Below, one piece after another: positions 10,101-18,939 of a DNA stretch of 64,000 nt. Both the position numbers and the translations under genes were made by a program. How positions within the stretch are numbered: position 1 is the stretch's first letter; each line of letters begins with the position of its first letter. The stretch is from Halorussus gelatinilyticus. Its GTDB lineage: Archaea; Halobacteriota; Halobacteria; Halobacteriales; Haladaptataceae. Location: NCBI RefSeq assembly GCF_023238445.1, contig NZ_CP096658.1, positions 1,550,001 to 1,614,000 of the forward strand. Direction: 5' to 3'. The notes beneath the pieces are model-generated. The model had not been told where the DNA came from and did not search any database. It saw only the letters and a list, made by a program, of their open reading frames with translations.

Positions 10101-10479
10101 CGATAGTCACCGGGTCGCTCGCGGCCCCCGCCACGGTGAGGTTGCCCTCGACCGTAATCCGGATGTCCGCCGCGGGTTGGACGGCGGTGCCGGGTTCGAC
10201 CGTGAGCGTCGCGCCCTCCTCGACGGTCACGTCCGCCGCGATGCGGTAGGGACCGCCCTCGGCGGTCCACGTGGTGTTCTCGGTCACGTCGTCTTCGACG
10301 TAGGTCACGTCCGCTCGGGCGGCGTCCGCCGCCTCACCGGGCGCGACCGTGGCGGCCGACTCCGCGGCGGGGTCGGCCGAGGCGTCCGCCGGAACCGCGA
10401 CCGCGGCCAGTCCGACCGGTGAGGCGGACAGGCCGACGACCAAGAACAGGGCGAGCGTTCGGGTGAGCGCGCGATTCAC
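7180..10479 (-). CDS. Giant right-handed beta-helix (NosD-like) surface protein with PKD domain
   Basis: 1099 residues from a GTG start. A signal peptide occupies ~1-32. Residues ~60-830 form a long parallel beta-helix with short repeats of the form 'V-x-N-N-x-(I/V)' (VTGNSVSDARGSGIALRG, VRNNTLADNRGDGF, LTDNLVAANAYGIRV), as in NosD/CASH carbohydrate-binding or hydrolysing proteins. A PKD domain (~850-950, 'PVANVTASPNPAPVGERVLVSG' to 'GNYTVSLVVEDD') follows. The C-terminus has two or three hydrophobic helices (~1020-1099) that anchor it, leaving the helix outside the cell. It is rich in N-x-S/T sequons. A role as adhesin or polysaccharide-active surface protein is likely; no catalytic triad could be assigned. 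Confidence 0.85.
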   Translation of the reverse strand: MNRALTRTLALFLVVGLSASPVGLAAVAVPADASADPAAESAATVAPGEAADAARADVTYVEDDVTENTTWTAEGGPYRIAADVTVEEGATLTVEPGTAVQPAADIRITVEGNLTVAGAASDPVTIATAPQAPDDVRWASIRYEGGPNSRLSLSHVTVENATTALTVGSSAGRLSLSHVTVRNVSRDGVRVADVARTPRLTVEDSTFADVGGRGVALTPGTGAVGESRVTSNSTEPSNRTEHQIALRPGLDTTMDALRVSYRGHGDVSHMNRSSFRRFGLDLNDNGSVERSLLPLVKEVNSSDKNSYEIRLRRSVTIPADATLRVAYEWVENPNTYGTYPVEVAVRTKGVAQTATTVLPFRLRSDGGQPALDEATSRVGGVTVRDSTFESVGEQGVFVAADEVRNVRVTGNSVSDARGSGIALRGREVGPVVVAGNRLAEIGPTADGIRVVSRRAADLTLRKNRVSRADAGIGLYAHDGNVDRIRLAANVVTDSATGLRVRHRPRYYSQHLSLTAVDNRFADNRGRGVSVVAPSSRVRNLTVRGNEISGNGRAGLVLRGNEVARIALRNNDVRRNDAAGVRVLAGKFLHSAVRNNTLADNRGDGFVARTELVVHDLSVAENRVLDNAGVGLNVDNSLTHAGAVNLTDNLVAANAYGIRVAGAFGGRILNNTVVYNTYGGAPVPMQDYRPGTGIVVEEGEAGAIFRTGDVSATLERLVDDRQVEEMLDRRVPDTYTVVLRPNRAAYVWEGSEGALAVRALSEDIPTGVVLRKSDENRQGVVVRGNDVYGHVRGMVVNVSTLVDANTTTRLFVNATRTVVAERNYWGADAGPTHASIHPEGTGDLVVTRQGWVDFIPSASSPFGPRRERPVANVTASPNPAPVGERVLVSGTQSSDADGRVETYRFRIRPPENGTLENVSGPTRSGPSSPEATATFQSTGNYTVSLVVEDDLGVESASAANATVAVRNRSAIRTTTVSAPTGTTTANASESPATTTTLPDSSENGLFPQLTAFTTLGGLLGLLLYGGGLVLGGVGAVQTVRRAGVSVGGKTINGLAVAGIAVWVVSGLLGTDGLLALGVGGGALWVALVVLLWALVRFVLD

Positions 10480-10500
10480 ACTGGTCTTTCAGAGATGCAA

Positions 10501-10510
10501 AGTATAAATC
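10501..10510 (-). promoter_or_regulatory. TATA box for the beta-helix surface protein
   Basis: The minus strand reads GATTTATACT, centred ~26 nt upstream of the GTG start at 10479, so the transcript is probably leaderless. The flanking bases are the most AT-rich of this neighbourhood. Confidence 0.6.
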
Positions 10511-10552
10511 ATACCCTTCGAGACCTGTTCGGAGGTGGGAGAGTCGCTCGCG

Positions 10553-10585
10553 CTCGTCGGCGCTCGCTCGGCGAGCGCCGACGAG
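10553..10585. terminator. Perfect 15-bp hairpin after the rhodanese gene
   Basis: CTCGTCGGCGCTCGC, a 3-nt TCG loop, then the exact reverse complement. It lies between the end of the minus-strand rhodanese gene and the promoter of the beta-helix gene. A transcription-terminating or insulating role is plausible, but no T-run follows immediately. A recombination or protein-binding site is an alternative. Confidence 0.5.
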
Positions 10586-10628
10586 TCGGATTCCGGGTCG
10601 GTCCTACCCCCGGAGCTACGAGTCGGTC

Positions 10629-11423
10629 CTACTCCGAAGACTCCGAACTGGTCTCGATGGGGCCGCCGACCGCCTCCCAGTCGGTCAGACTGCCCTCGTA
10701 GAACCCCACGTCGTCGTAGCCGAGCGACGCGAGGACGACGTAGGTGTGGCTGATGCGCCGGGCGGTGTTGCAGTAGAGGACGACGCGCTTGTCGGGCGTG
10801 ACGCCGTGGTCGGCCAGAATCGCCTCCAACTCCTCGCGGGGCTTCAGCCCGCGGGTCTCCTCGTCCACGAGTTCCTTCCAGTCGAGGAGTCGCGCGCCGG
10901 GGAGGTGGCCCTCCTCGTACTCCCAGTCGTCGCGGGTGTCCACGAGGACGCTGTCCGGGTCGTCTATCGCCGCCTCGACTTCCTCGTGGTCCACGAAGGG
11001 CGAGTGTTCCGGTTCGCGAACCTCGTACGTCGTCGGCTCTACCTCCGGGGCCTCGTCGGACGTTTCGTGTTCGCGCATCCACGAACTGTAGTCGCCGTCG
11101 AGCAGGTGGAGGTCGGTGTGGCCGTACGCCTCTGCGGTCACGAGAAACCGCGCCGCGAAGACGCCGTGGGTGTCGTCGTAGGCGACGACGGTGTCGTCCG
11201 CGGCGATGCCCGCTTCGCCGAGCAGTTCGGCCCACGCGTCTTCGCCGGGAAGCGTGCCGGGGGCGTCGCTCTCCTCGTCGCGGAAACTGTCGAAGGGGAC
11301 GTTGACCGCGCCGGGAACGTGGCCGATGCCGTCGTACTCCCACGCGTCGCGCACGTCCACGACCCGCACCTCGCCGAGATGGTCGGCGAGTCGGTCGGCG
11401 CTGACTACGACGTTCTCGTTCAT
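10629..11423 (-). CDS. Thiosulfate/3-mercaptopyruvate sulfurtransferase (two rhodanese domains)
   Basis: 264 residues with two rhodanese domains. The N-terminal domain (~5-120) lacks the catalytic Cys (VVAYDDTHGVFAAR in the loop). The C-terminal domain (~135-258) carries Cys218 in VVLYCNTARR. This is the normal inactive-plus-active arrangement of TST/MPST enzymes, which transfer sulfane sulfur to cyanide or other acceptors in the cytoplasm. The active loop CNTARR differs from the CRxGxR loop of the neighbouring divergent paralogue, so the acceptor or donor preference may differ. The ATG at 11423 gives the expected N-terminus with no signal peptide. It is transcribed divergently from the second rhodanese gene. 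Confidence 0.9.
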   Translation of the reverse strand: MNENVVVSADRLADHLGEVRVVDVRDAWEYDGIGHVPGAVNVPFDSFRDEESDAPGTLPGEDAWAELLGEAGIAADDTVVAYDDTHGVFAARFLVTAEAYGHTDLHLLDGDYSSWMREHETSDEAPEVEPTTYEVREPEHSPFVDHEEVEAAIDDPDSVLVDTRDDWEYEEGHLPGARLLDWKELVDEETRGLKPREELEAILADHGVTPDKRVVLYCNTARRISHTYVVLASLGYDDVGFYEGSLTDWEAVGGPIETSSESSE

Positions 11424-11620
11424 CGGCCGGGGGTAGGACGGCCGCGGCTAAATGCCTCGGGTTCCGGCGGCTCCTCGCCCAATCTCACAGCTACCGGCAA
11501 CTCTCTCTGCTTCTCGGAAAAACAGACACGTCGAACGTGACCGGGGCGGAGCCAGCACACCGGGTCTCGGCAATACTCTCCGGGAAAGGGGACAGAAGGC
11601 GTAAGCTACCGTAAGTAAAG

Positions 11621-11630
11621 AGGATATAAC
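11621..11630 (+). promoter_or_regulatory. TATA box for the second rhodanese gene
   Basis: AGGATATAAC lies about 25 nt before the ATG at 11651, which implies a leaderless mRNA. This favours that ATG over the second in-frame ATG six bases later. No Shine-Dalgarno is present. Confidence 0.6.
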
Positions 11631-11650
11631 GCGGGGACGTGAACTTCTAG

Positions 11651-12523
11651 ATGGTTATGAGCGATTCAGAGTACGCGAACGACGTCCTCGTCACCGCCGA
11701 CTGGGTGGCGGACCACCTCGACGAGTTCCAGAGCGACGACCCCGAGTACCGACTCGTGGAGGTAGACGTGGACACCGAGGCCTACGACGAGGCCCACGCG
11801 CCGGGCGCTATCGGCTTCAACTGGGAGACCCAACTGCAGGACCAGACCCAGCGCGACATCCTCGAGAAGGCCGACTTCGAGGACCTGCTCGGCTCTCACG
11901 GCATCACCGAGGACTCCACCGTGGTCCTCTACGGCGACAACTCCAACTGGTTCGCGGCCTACGCCTACTGGCAGTTCAAGTACTACGGCCACGACGACGT
12001 GCGCCTGCTCGACGGCGGCCGCGACTACTGGCTCGACAACGACTACGAGACCACCGACGAGGTGCCGGAGTTCTCCGAGCAGAGCTACGACGCCGCCGGC
12101 CCGCGCGAGTCCATCCGCGCCTACCGCGACGACGTGGAGAAGGCCATCGACCGCGGCGTTCCGCTCGTGGACGTCCGCTCGCCCGAGGAGTACAGCGGCG
12201 AGGTCCTCGCCCCGCCAGGCCTCCAGGAGACCGCCCAGCGCGGCGGCCACATCCCCGGCGCGAAGAACATCTCGTGGGCCGCGGTCACGAACGACGACGG
12301 CACGTTCAAGACCCGCGACGAACTCGCGGACCTCTACGCCGACGAGGGCATCGACGGCGAGGGCACGACGGTCGCGTACTGCCGCATCGGCGAGCGCTCG
12401 TCGGTCGCGTGGTTCGCGCTCCACGAACTGCTGGGCTACGACGACACCGTCAACTACGACGGGTCGTGGACCGAGTGGGGCAACCTCGTGGACGCGCCCA
12501 TCGAAACCGGTAGCGGCGAGTAG
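11651..12523 (+). CDS. Thiosulfate sulfurtransferase (two rhodanese domains)
   Basis: 290 residues. The catalytic Cys244 lies in VAYCRIGERSS, matching the C-R-x-G-x-R-S/T loop of thiosulfate:cyanide sulfurtransferases. The N-terminal domain has the degenerate loop VVLYGDNSNWFAAY. A conserved insertion near 'GEVLAPPGLQETAQRGGHIPGAK' precedes the active domain and is common to haloarchaeal and actinobacterial members. The enzyme is cytoplasmic. It is a distant paralogue of the gene at 10629-11423, from which it diverges across a 227-bp spacer, so the two could share regulatory sequence. The start is taken from the leaderless promoter spacing; ATG 11657 is possible. Confidence 0.92.
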   Translation: MVMSDSEYANDVLVTADWVADHLDEFQSDDPEYRLVEVDVDTEAYDEAHAPGAIGFNWETQLQDQTQRDILEKADFEDLLGSHGITEDSTVVLYGDNSNWFAAYAYWQFKYYGHDDVRLLDGGRDYWLDNDYETTDEVPEFSEQSYDAAGPRESIRAYRDDVEKAIDRGVPLVDVRSPEEYSGEVLAPPGLQETAQRGGHIPGAKNISWAAVTNDDGTFKTRDELADLYADEGIDGEGTTVAYCRIGERSSVAWFALHELLGYDDTVNYDGSWTEWGNLVDAPIETGSGE

Positions 12524-12647
12524 CGAGCGTTTCAGTGTCAATATAACTATTTTGGTCGGTCCAAGAACTCCCTGCGAGCAGAGTCGTCTTTCCGGGAGAC
12601 CACCGATTAGAAAACGCGAATCGTTCGGAATGTTGGCGTTCTCGTTT

Positions 12648-13517
12648 TCAAATCAGCCCCCACTTCCGTAACCGGACTCCCGCCTTCGCCAACCACCAAG
12701 TGGACCTATCATGCACCCGGTCGGGAAGGAACCGCGAGGCGACGATGGTCCGCGCGACCCACCCGACCGGATAGCGCGTCTTCGGGTCCGAGACGGTGGC
12801 GACACGGAGAATCGTCTCGGCGACGCGCTCGGGCGCGACCGCCAGCGGGCCGCCGTCGAGCGCGGCACCGCGCTCGTAGAGGTCGTACACGTCGTCGTAG
12901 GCCGGGGTGCGCTCGCCGTCGGCCATGCGGTCCATCGCGGTCTCCTCGAAGTTCGTCCGGACCCACGCGGGTTCGACCGCAACCACGTCGATTTCCGGGC
13001 CGGCTTCTAATCGGAGCGCGTCGGTCAGGCCTTCGAGCGCGAACTTCGCGGCGCTGTAGGTGCCGAGACCGGGGAACGCCGCCCGACCGAGGACGCTGGA
13101 GACGTTGACGATTCGTCCGGAGTCGGGGCGGCCGGTCCCGGCCTCGCGCAGGTGCGGCACGGCGGCGCGCGCGAGGCGGTGTGGCCCGTGAACCAGCACG
13201 TCGAACTGCTCGCGGGCGAGGTCGGCCGACACGTCCTCGACTGCGCCGACGACGCCGAACCCGGCGTTGTTGACCAGACAGTCGATGCCGCCGGACTCCC
13301 GGACGACCCGCTCCACGACCGCCTCGCACCGCTCGGCGTCGGTCACGTCGAGTTCGGCGGTCTCGCACTCGTCGGCCAGCGGGTCGAGCAGGTCCGCCCG
13401 GAGGTCGGTCGCGTAGACGGTCCAGCCCTCGCGGGCGAACGCGCGGGCCGTCCGGCGGCCGATGCCGGAGCCACACCCCGTGACGAGGACGGTTCGGTCG
13501 CTCCCAGTTGCGGTCAT
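12648..13517 (-). CDS. Short-chain dehydrogenase/reductase (SDR family)
   Basis: 289 residues, classical SDR. The nucleotide-binding motif TGCGSGIG (13-20) is followed by the acidic strand end YATDLR (Asp38, suggesting NAD preference), NNAG (83-86), the catalytic Ser (VNVSS, 140-141) and YSAAK (Tyr154/Lys158). The C-terminal region with many Arg/Trp residues may be membrane-peripheral. It stands alone, so the substrate cannot be inferred. The start ATG overlaps no neighbour. Confidence 0.9.
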   Translation of the reverse strand: MTATGSDRTVLVTGCGSGIGRRTARAFAREGWTVYATDLRADLLDPLADECETAELDVTDAERCEAVVERVVRESGGIDCLVNNAGFGVVGAVEDVSADLAREQFDVLVHGPHRLARAAVPHLREAGTGRPDSGRIVNVSSVLGRAAFPGLGTYSAAKFALEGLTDALRLEAGPEIDVVAVEPAWVRTNFEETAMDRMADGERTPAYDDVYDLYERGAALDGGPLAVAPERVAETILRVATVSDPKTRYPVGWVARTIVASRFLPDRVHDRSTWWLAKAGVRLRKWGLI

Positions 13518-13567
13518 ACTCGCCCTTCGTGCGACCTACGTCAAAACGTTGGGATGTCGAGAGCGGC

Positions 13568-13800
13568 GGCACTGTCTAGTTAAGCAAACCTCGAACAAAC
13601 AGGGAGTATAGCTCCTCTGCAACCGTTGTTGAACGAGGTGTCTTACTGCGTCTTTGTTGAGAGAGTTGGTGAGAGTGGCGAATTCGTGTCGCTCATGGCT
13701 CACCGCGGCGCCGTCTCAGAACCTAGACACCGTTCTCAGATTATCTACGACTCGTCTATCGCCCCACCGTCTGGCGGTTCCGCTTATCTAGACAGTGCCC
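13568..13800. mobile_element. MITE of about 233 bp, IS5-like termini
   Basis: Near-perfect terminal inverted repeats bound the element: left GCACTGTCTAGTTAAGC at 13569-13585, right (reverse complement) GCACTGTCTAGATAAGC ending at 13798. They differ at one position, and similarity continues a few bases inward (AAACC against GGAACC). A direct repeat GAGCGGCGG is present at 13561-13569 and 13801-13809. It is the target duplication, with ends ambiguous by 1-2 bp because the repeat overlaps the terminus. No transposase frame fits inside, so this is a non-autonomous element mobilised in trans. The termini resemble those of haloarchaeal IS5-group elements as I recall them. The interior is lower in G+C than the surroundings. 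It fills most of the 326-bp gap upstream of the histidine kinase gene. Confidence 0.82.
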
Positions 13801-13843
13801 GAGCGGCGGAACTATACTCCTCCGGTCACGTCTCTCTCGATAG

Positions 13844-14956
13844 ATGTCATCACTCGGAGAAACCATCGCCGGGCCGCTCTCGCCCGCCGAGACCGGCGAC
13901 GGTCGGCCGGGCGACGACCTGCGCCGGACCGCCGGAAGCGGCGTCATCGCGCTCACCGGGTTCGGCCTGCTCGTGCCCACCGTCACGCACCTCCTCGACG
14001 GACCGGAATCGCTCGTCGCCGGCCTCCTCGCCGGCCTCGGCACCGCGGTCGCGCTCGTCCTCGTCGCCGCGGGGTACCTGATACACCGCGCCGGGTTCTC
14101 GGCGACGAACACCCTGCGAATCGCGGGGTGGAACACGCTCGGCGTCGTCGTCCTCGGATTGGTCCTCGCGCTGGTCTACCTCTACCGACCGCTCGCGGTC
14201 CCGCCGTTCGTCGTGGCGACCGTACTGGGCGTCAGCGCGGCCGCGCACGTCATCATCGGCGTCAACGACGTGCGCCGGATTCGGGCCGAAGAGCTGGCGA
14301 CCGAGCGCGAGAAGACCGCAGTGCTGAACCGTCTCATCCGCCACAACCTCCGCAACGACGTGCAGGTGTTGGGCGGGTTCGCCGAGCGACTGACGACCGA
14401 GGTGGCGGACCCGGAACTCGCCGACGTGGCCGGTCGGGTCGAGCGCAAGGCCGACGACCTCGGCGGGATGTACGAGAAGGTCGCGGACATCCAACAGACC
14501 ATCGAGGGCGAGGCGGCCGCGACTCGGAGCGTCGAACTCGGGCCGGTCGCCGACGAGGTGGTCGGGGAGTTCCGCGAGGAGTACCCCGCGGCCGGAATCG
14601 GGGTCTCGATTCCGGCCGGACTCTCGGTCCGGGCGAACGAGCAGTTGCGGCGCGTCCTCGCCAATCTCGTGGAGAACGCCGCGGACCACCACGGCGGCGA
14701 GGCCCCGAGCGTGCGACTCGCCGCCGAGCGGTCGGGCGACCGCGTGGAGATTCGCGTCGCCGACGACGGGCCGGGCATCCCCGACGACGAGGTGGCGGTG
14801 CTGACCGGCGACCGCGACCTCACGCAACTCGACCACGGGAGCGGGTTCGGTCTCTGGCTCGTGAAGTGGGTCGTGGACGGCTACGGCGGCGACCTGCGCT
14901 TCGAGGAGAGCGATTCGGGCGGAACCGTCGTCGCGGTGACGCTCGACGCGGCGTAG
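13844..14956 (+). CDS. Membrane histidine kinase
   Basis: 370 residues. Four N-terminal transmembrane helices (~33-140) have short loops and no large extracellular sensor. A HisKA dimerisation helix carries the phospho-acceptor His ~167 in LIRHNLRND. A HATPase_c domain has the N box (ENAADHHGG), G1 (DDGPGIPDDE) and G2 (GSGFGLWLVKWVVDGYGG). The architecture (4TM then kinase) is common in haloarchaea, where the cognate regulator is often unlinked, and none is adjacent here. The TATA-like ACTATAC at ~13811-13817 lies only ~10 bp from the end of the MITE, so the promoter's upstream context was changed by the insertion. Confidence 0.9.
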   Translation: MSSLGETIAGPLSPAETGDGRPGDDLRRTAGSGVIALTGFGLLVPTVTHLLDGPESLVAGLLAGLGTAVALVLVAAGYLIHRAGFSATNTLRIAGWNTLGVVVLGLVLALVYLYRPLAVPPFVVATVLGVSAAAHVIIGVNDVRRIRAEELATEREKTAVLNRLIRHNLRNDVQVLGGFAERLTTEVADPELADVAGRVERKADDLGGMYEKVADIQQTIEGEAAATRSVELGPVADEVVGEFREEYPAAGIGVSIPAGLSVRANEQLRRVLANLVENAADHHGGEAPSVRLAAERSGDRVEIRVADDGPGIPDDEVAVLTGDRDLTQLDHGSGFGLWLVKWVVDGYGGDLRFEESDSGGTVVAVTLDAA

Positions 14957-15049
14957 CGATTCGGGCGGTTCAACGTCGGACGTCTGTGACGCACGTCTTC
15001 ATTTCTTGGAGTAAATTACTTATTACAATAGGTTGTTGTGTGTTATCAC

Positions 15050-15074
15050 TGCGCCAGTTCACTGACGCAGGTGA
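15050..15074 (+). promoter_or_regulatory. 5'-leader hairpin and Shine-Dalgarno of the small secreted peptide gene
   Basis: TGCGCCAGT-TC-ACTGACGCA (15050-15069, one mismatch) ends exactly where AGGTGA begins (15069-15074), five bases before the ATG. AGGTGA is complementary to the 3' end of haloarchaeal 16S rRNA. The hairpin could control access of the ribosome. A TATA-like TAAATTACTTA lies around 15012-15022, giving a leader of ~35 nt. Confidence 0.45.
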
Positions 15075-15079
15075 CACTC

Positions 15080-15313
15080 ATGACACTTCAAACAGCGAAA
15101 GTCCTGCTCGTCGCAACCGTCGTATTGACCACGTTCGCGGCCGGTGCGACGGCGACGACCGATGCGACGGTAGACGCACAGCCCATCACTAACGATGCGA
15201 CCTCCCTCGACAACGTCGTGGAGAACGACGAGTTCTGCCAGATGTCGTCGGGCGTCACCATCATGTGCGGCGGTGCCGGCGGTTGCTCCGACCCCGAAGT
15301 GACCTACTGCTAA
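15080..15313 (+). CDS. Small secreted peptide with four C-terminal cysteines
   Basis: 77 residues. The ATG at 15080 is preferred over an upstream in-frame GTG because of the AGGTGA Shine-Dalgarno five bases before it and a clean Sec-type signal peptide (MTLQTAKVLLVATVVLTTFA, cleavage near GATA). The mature part is ~50 residues and ends with Cys53, Cys63, Cys69 and the terminal Cys77, around a Gly-rich MCGGAGGCS. Two disulfides or a metal site are possible. The size, export and Cys spacing are reminiscent of microhalocins or small signalling peptides, but I recognise no family. Confidence 0.65.
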   Translation: MTLQTAKVLLVATVVLTTFAAGATATTDATVDAQPITNDATSLDNVVENDEFCQMSSGVTIMCGGAGGCSDPEVTYC

Positions 15314-15423
15314 CCGGTGCGGACGGGCCATCGTCCGACGACGAATCCCGGACGGTCGGTCTTCCGCCCGGACTTCTCGCCGGAGACGCTACTTACAAGC
15401 GACTGGTTTCCGTAGACCGGCAC

Positions 15424-16062
15424 ATGAACGCCGACGAATTCCTCGATTTGGTCCGCGACGACAACGAGACCGCGCTCTCTCGACTCGGCTCCTCGAAGTC
15501 GCTCTACGCCGAGACCGAGGGCAAGATGGAACCCGAGACCGTCTTTCGCGCCGCCGCGGACGCCGAGTTCGCCGCCAGCGAGACGTTCCGGCAGTGGGCC
15601 GACGACGCGGCCGCCGAGTCGGTCCGAGAGGCGTTCGCCGACTTCGCCGACCAAGAGCGCGACCACTACGAACAAGTCGTCGGGAAACTGGACGAGGACG
15701 TCGCGGACCACGAGCCGAGCGAAGTGCCCGCCATCCACGAGTACCTGCGCGACCTCGACGGCGACCCGGCCCGCGTCGGCGGGTTCTTGGGTCGCACCGT
15801 GGCCAGCGAGAAGTCCAAAGAGCAGATGGTCGGCTTCTTCGTCGGGCAGGCCGACCCCCAGACCGCCCAACTGTTCCGCGACTTGGGCGACGACTTGGAC
15901 GGGCAGTTGGAGCGCGGGACCGAACTGCTGGCCGACGTGTGCGAGAGCGACGCGGACTGGGACGCCGCGCTCGACGCGGCCAGCGGCGCGATTCAGGCGG
16001 CCTACGACGAGTACACCGAGACGCTGGAAGGGATGGGCGTGAATCCGAAGCCGGTGTGCTGA
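15424..16062 (+). CDS. Rubrerythrin/ferritin-like family protein
   Basis: 212 residues, almost wholly helical and acidic. The helix 'FADFADQERDHYEQVVGKL' has the E-x2-H arrangement of ferritin-like diiron helices, and another acidic helix begins 'AAADAEFAASETFRQWADD'. The two canonical E/ExxH pairs are not both obvious, so diiron binding is uncertain. Homologues of this length are common in haloarchaea and are annotated as rubrerythrin-like, with presumed roles in oxidative stress or iron handling. It is cytoplasmic. The start at 15424 removes an upstream in-frame extension that lacks acidic character. Confidence 0.65.
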   Translation: MNADEFLDLVRDDNETALSRLGSSKSLYAETEGKMEPETVFRAAADAEFAASETFRQWADDAAAESVREAFADFADQERDHYEQVVGKLDEDVADHEPSEVPAIHEYLRDLDGDPARVGGFLGRTVASEKSKEQMVGFFVGQADPQTAQLFRDLGDDLDGQLERGTELLADVCESDADWDAALDAASGAIQAAYDEYTETLEGMGVNPKPVC

Positions 16063-16250
16063 ACGCCTTTTCCTGCGGTCGGCTGCTCCGCTCCCGACGA
16101 CACGTCGGTCGTCTCGGTGGTCCTCCCTCGGTCCGCTCGCTCACGTCGGTTCGCTCGCGGTACAATTACCGGATCTGACGGACCGATAGTGGACCTTCGG
16201 CGACCGCCGACGAGGGGGTAAAGTACCTCCAATCCTTACCTCGCTACACA

Positions 16251-18314
<2,064 letters not shown>

Positions 18315-18324
18315 CCGAACCCGA

Positions 18325-18723
18325 CTACTCGCTTTCCGCGCTCTGCTCGTCGGCGCGTTCGGGGTCGGTGGTGTCGCCTTCGGTCTCGTCGCCGTCCAAC
18401 TCGCCGTCTCCGTCGAAGCCGTCTTTCGTCAACTCGTCGGCGGGCGTCGTCCCCTTGTCGTCCACGTACATGTCCGCGTTGCCCTTCTCCATCCGGATGC
18501 CGTGCCAATCGACGCCCCACTCGGTGAGGCGCGCCACGGTGTCCTGTGCGGCCTCCCACGGGCGGGCGGTCCAGATGATGATGGTGTTGTCCTCGGCGTA
18601 CTGCTCGTTGACCCACTGAACCATCTCCTCGTCGGGGTCCTCGGGTTCCTCGTGGATGTAACTGCGCTCGCCCTCGGTCAGCGTCTTGTCGAAATCGACT
18701 GCGATGCGCTCGTGGTCGGGCAT
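18325..18723 (-). CDS. Small HAD-superfamily protein
   Basis: 132 residues from the ATG at 18723. HAD motif I is DFDKT (10-14), preceded by a hydrophobic strand. Motif II is the Thr in IIIWTARPW. A later acidic loop with Lys (MEKGNADMYVDDKG) fits motif III/IV. There is no cap domain, so it resembles the minimal cap-less HAD phosphatases. The C-terminal ~40 residues are a disordered acidic tail. It converges with uvrB, the two stops being ~10 bp apart. The substrate is unknown. Confidence 0.75.
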   Translation of the reverse strand: MPDHERIAVDFDKTLTEGERSYIHEEPEDPDEEMVQWVNEQYAEDNTIIIWTARPWEAAQDTVARLTEWGVDWHGIRMEKGNADMYVDDKGTTPADELTKDGFDGDGELDGDETEGDTTDPERADEQSAESE

Positions 18724-18864
18724 AGGTCTGGTCCGGGAGCGCGGCCCAAAGGAGTGATGGCCCGTCCGTCGGACCGGTTCGACCGACGAACAATCACCAT
18801 CGAACAGCATATTTATCGTCGTCATTAAGACTTTTTTACCGACCCTCTGTTAGCCGCGGGCACT

Positions 18865-18939
18865 ATGTACCAAGCCACAGCGGACGCGCGCTCCGACCCC
18901 GGACACCCCATCGAGCCGCCCACAGGAGGATTTACGTAG
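18865..18939 (+). CDS. 24-codon leader ORF directly before the TauE/SafE gene
   Basis: ATG at 18865 to TAG at 18937-18939; the permease ATG follows the TAG with no gap and in the same frame. It encodes a polar peptide beginning MYQATADARSDPGHP and ending PPTGGFT. The AT-rich TTTTTTAC around 18832-18840 is ~28 nt upstream, so the message would start at or just before this ATG (leaderless). The Shine-Dalgarno for the next gene lies inside its last codons. This arrangement fits translational coupling or a regulatory leader peptide. It is a candidate only; conservation would decide. Confidence 0.5.
   Translation: MYQATADARSDPGHPIEPPTGGFT
18925..18930 (+). promoter_or_regulatory. Shine-Dalgarno GGAGGA for the TauE/SafE gene
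   Basis: A perfect GGAGGA lies nine bases before the ATG at 18940, inside the preceding leader ORF. It fixes the permease start and is one of the strongest such sites in the window, where many genes are leaderless. Confidence 0.75.

Noticed and set aside
13626..14081. An open frame of ~150 codons across the MITE
   Set aside because: It crosses the element's right end and runs into the kinase gene out of frame. There is no transposase similarity.
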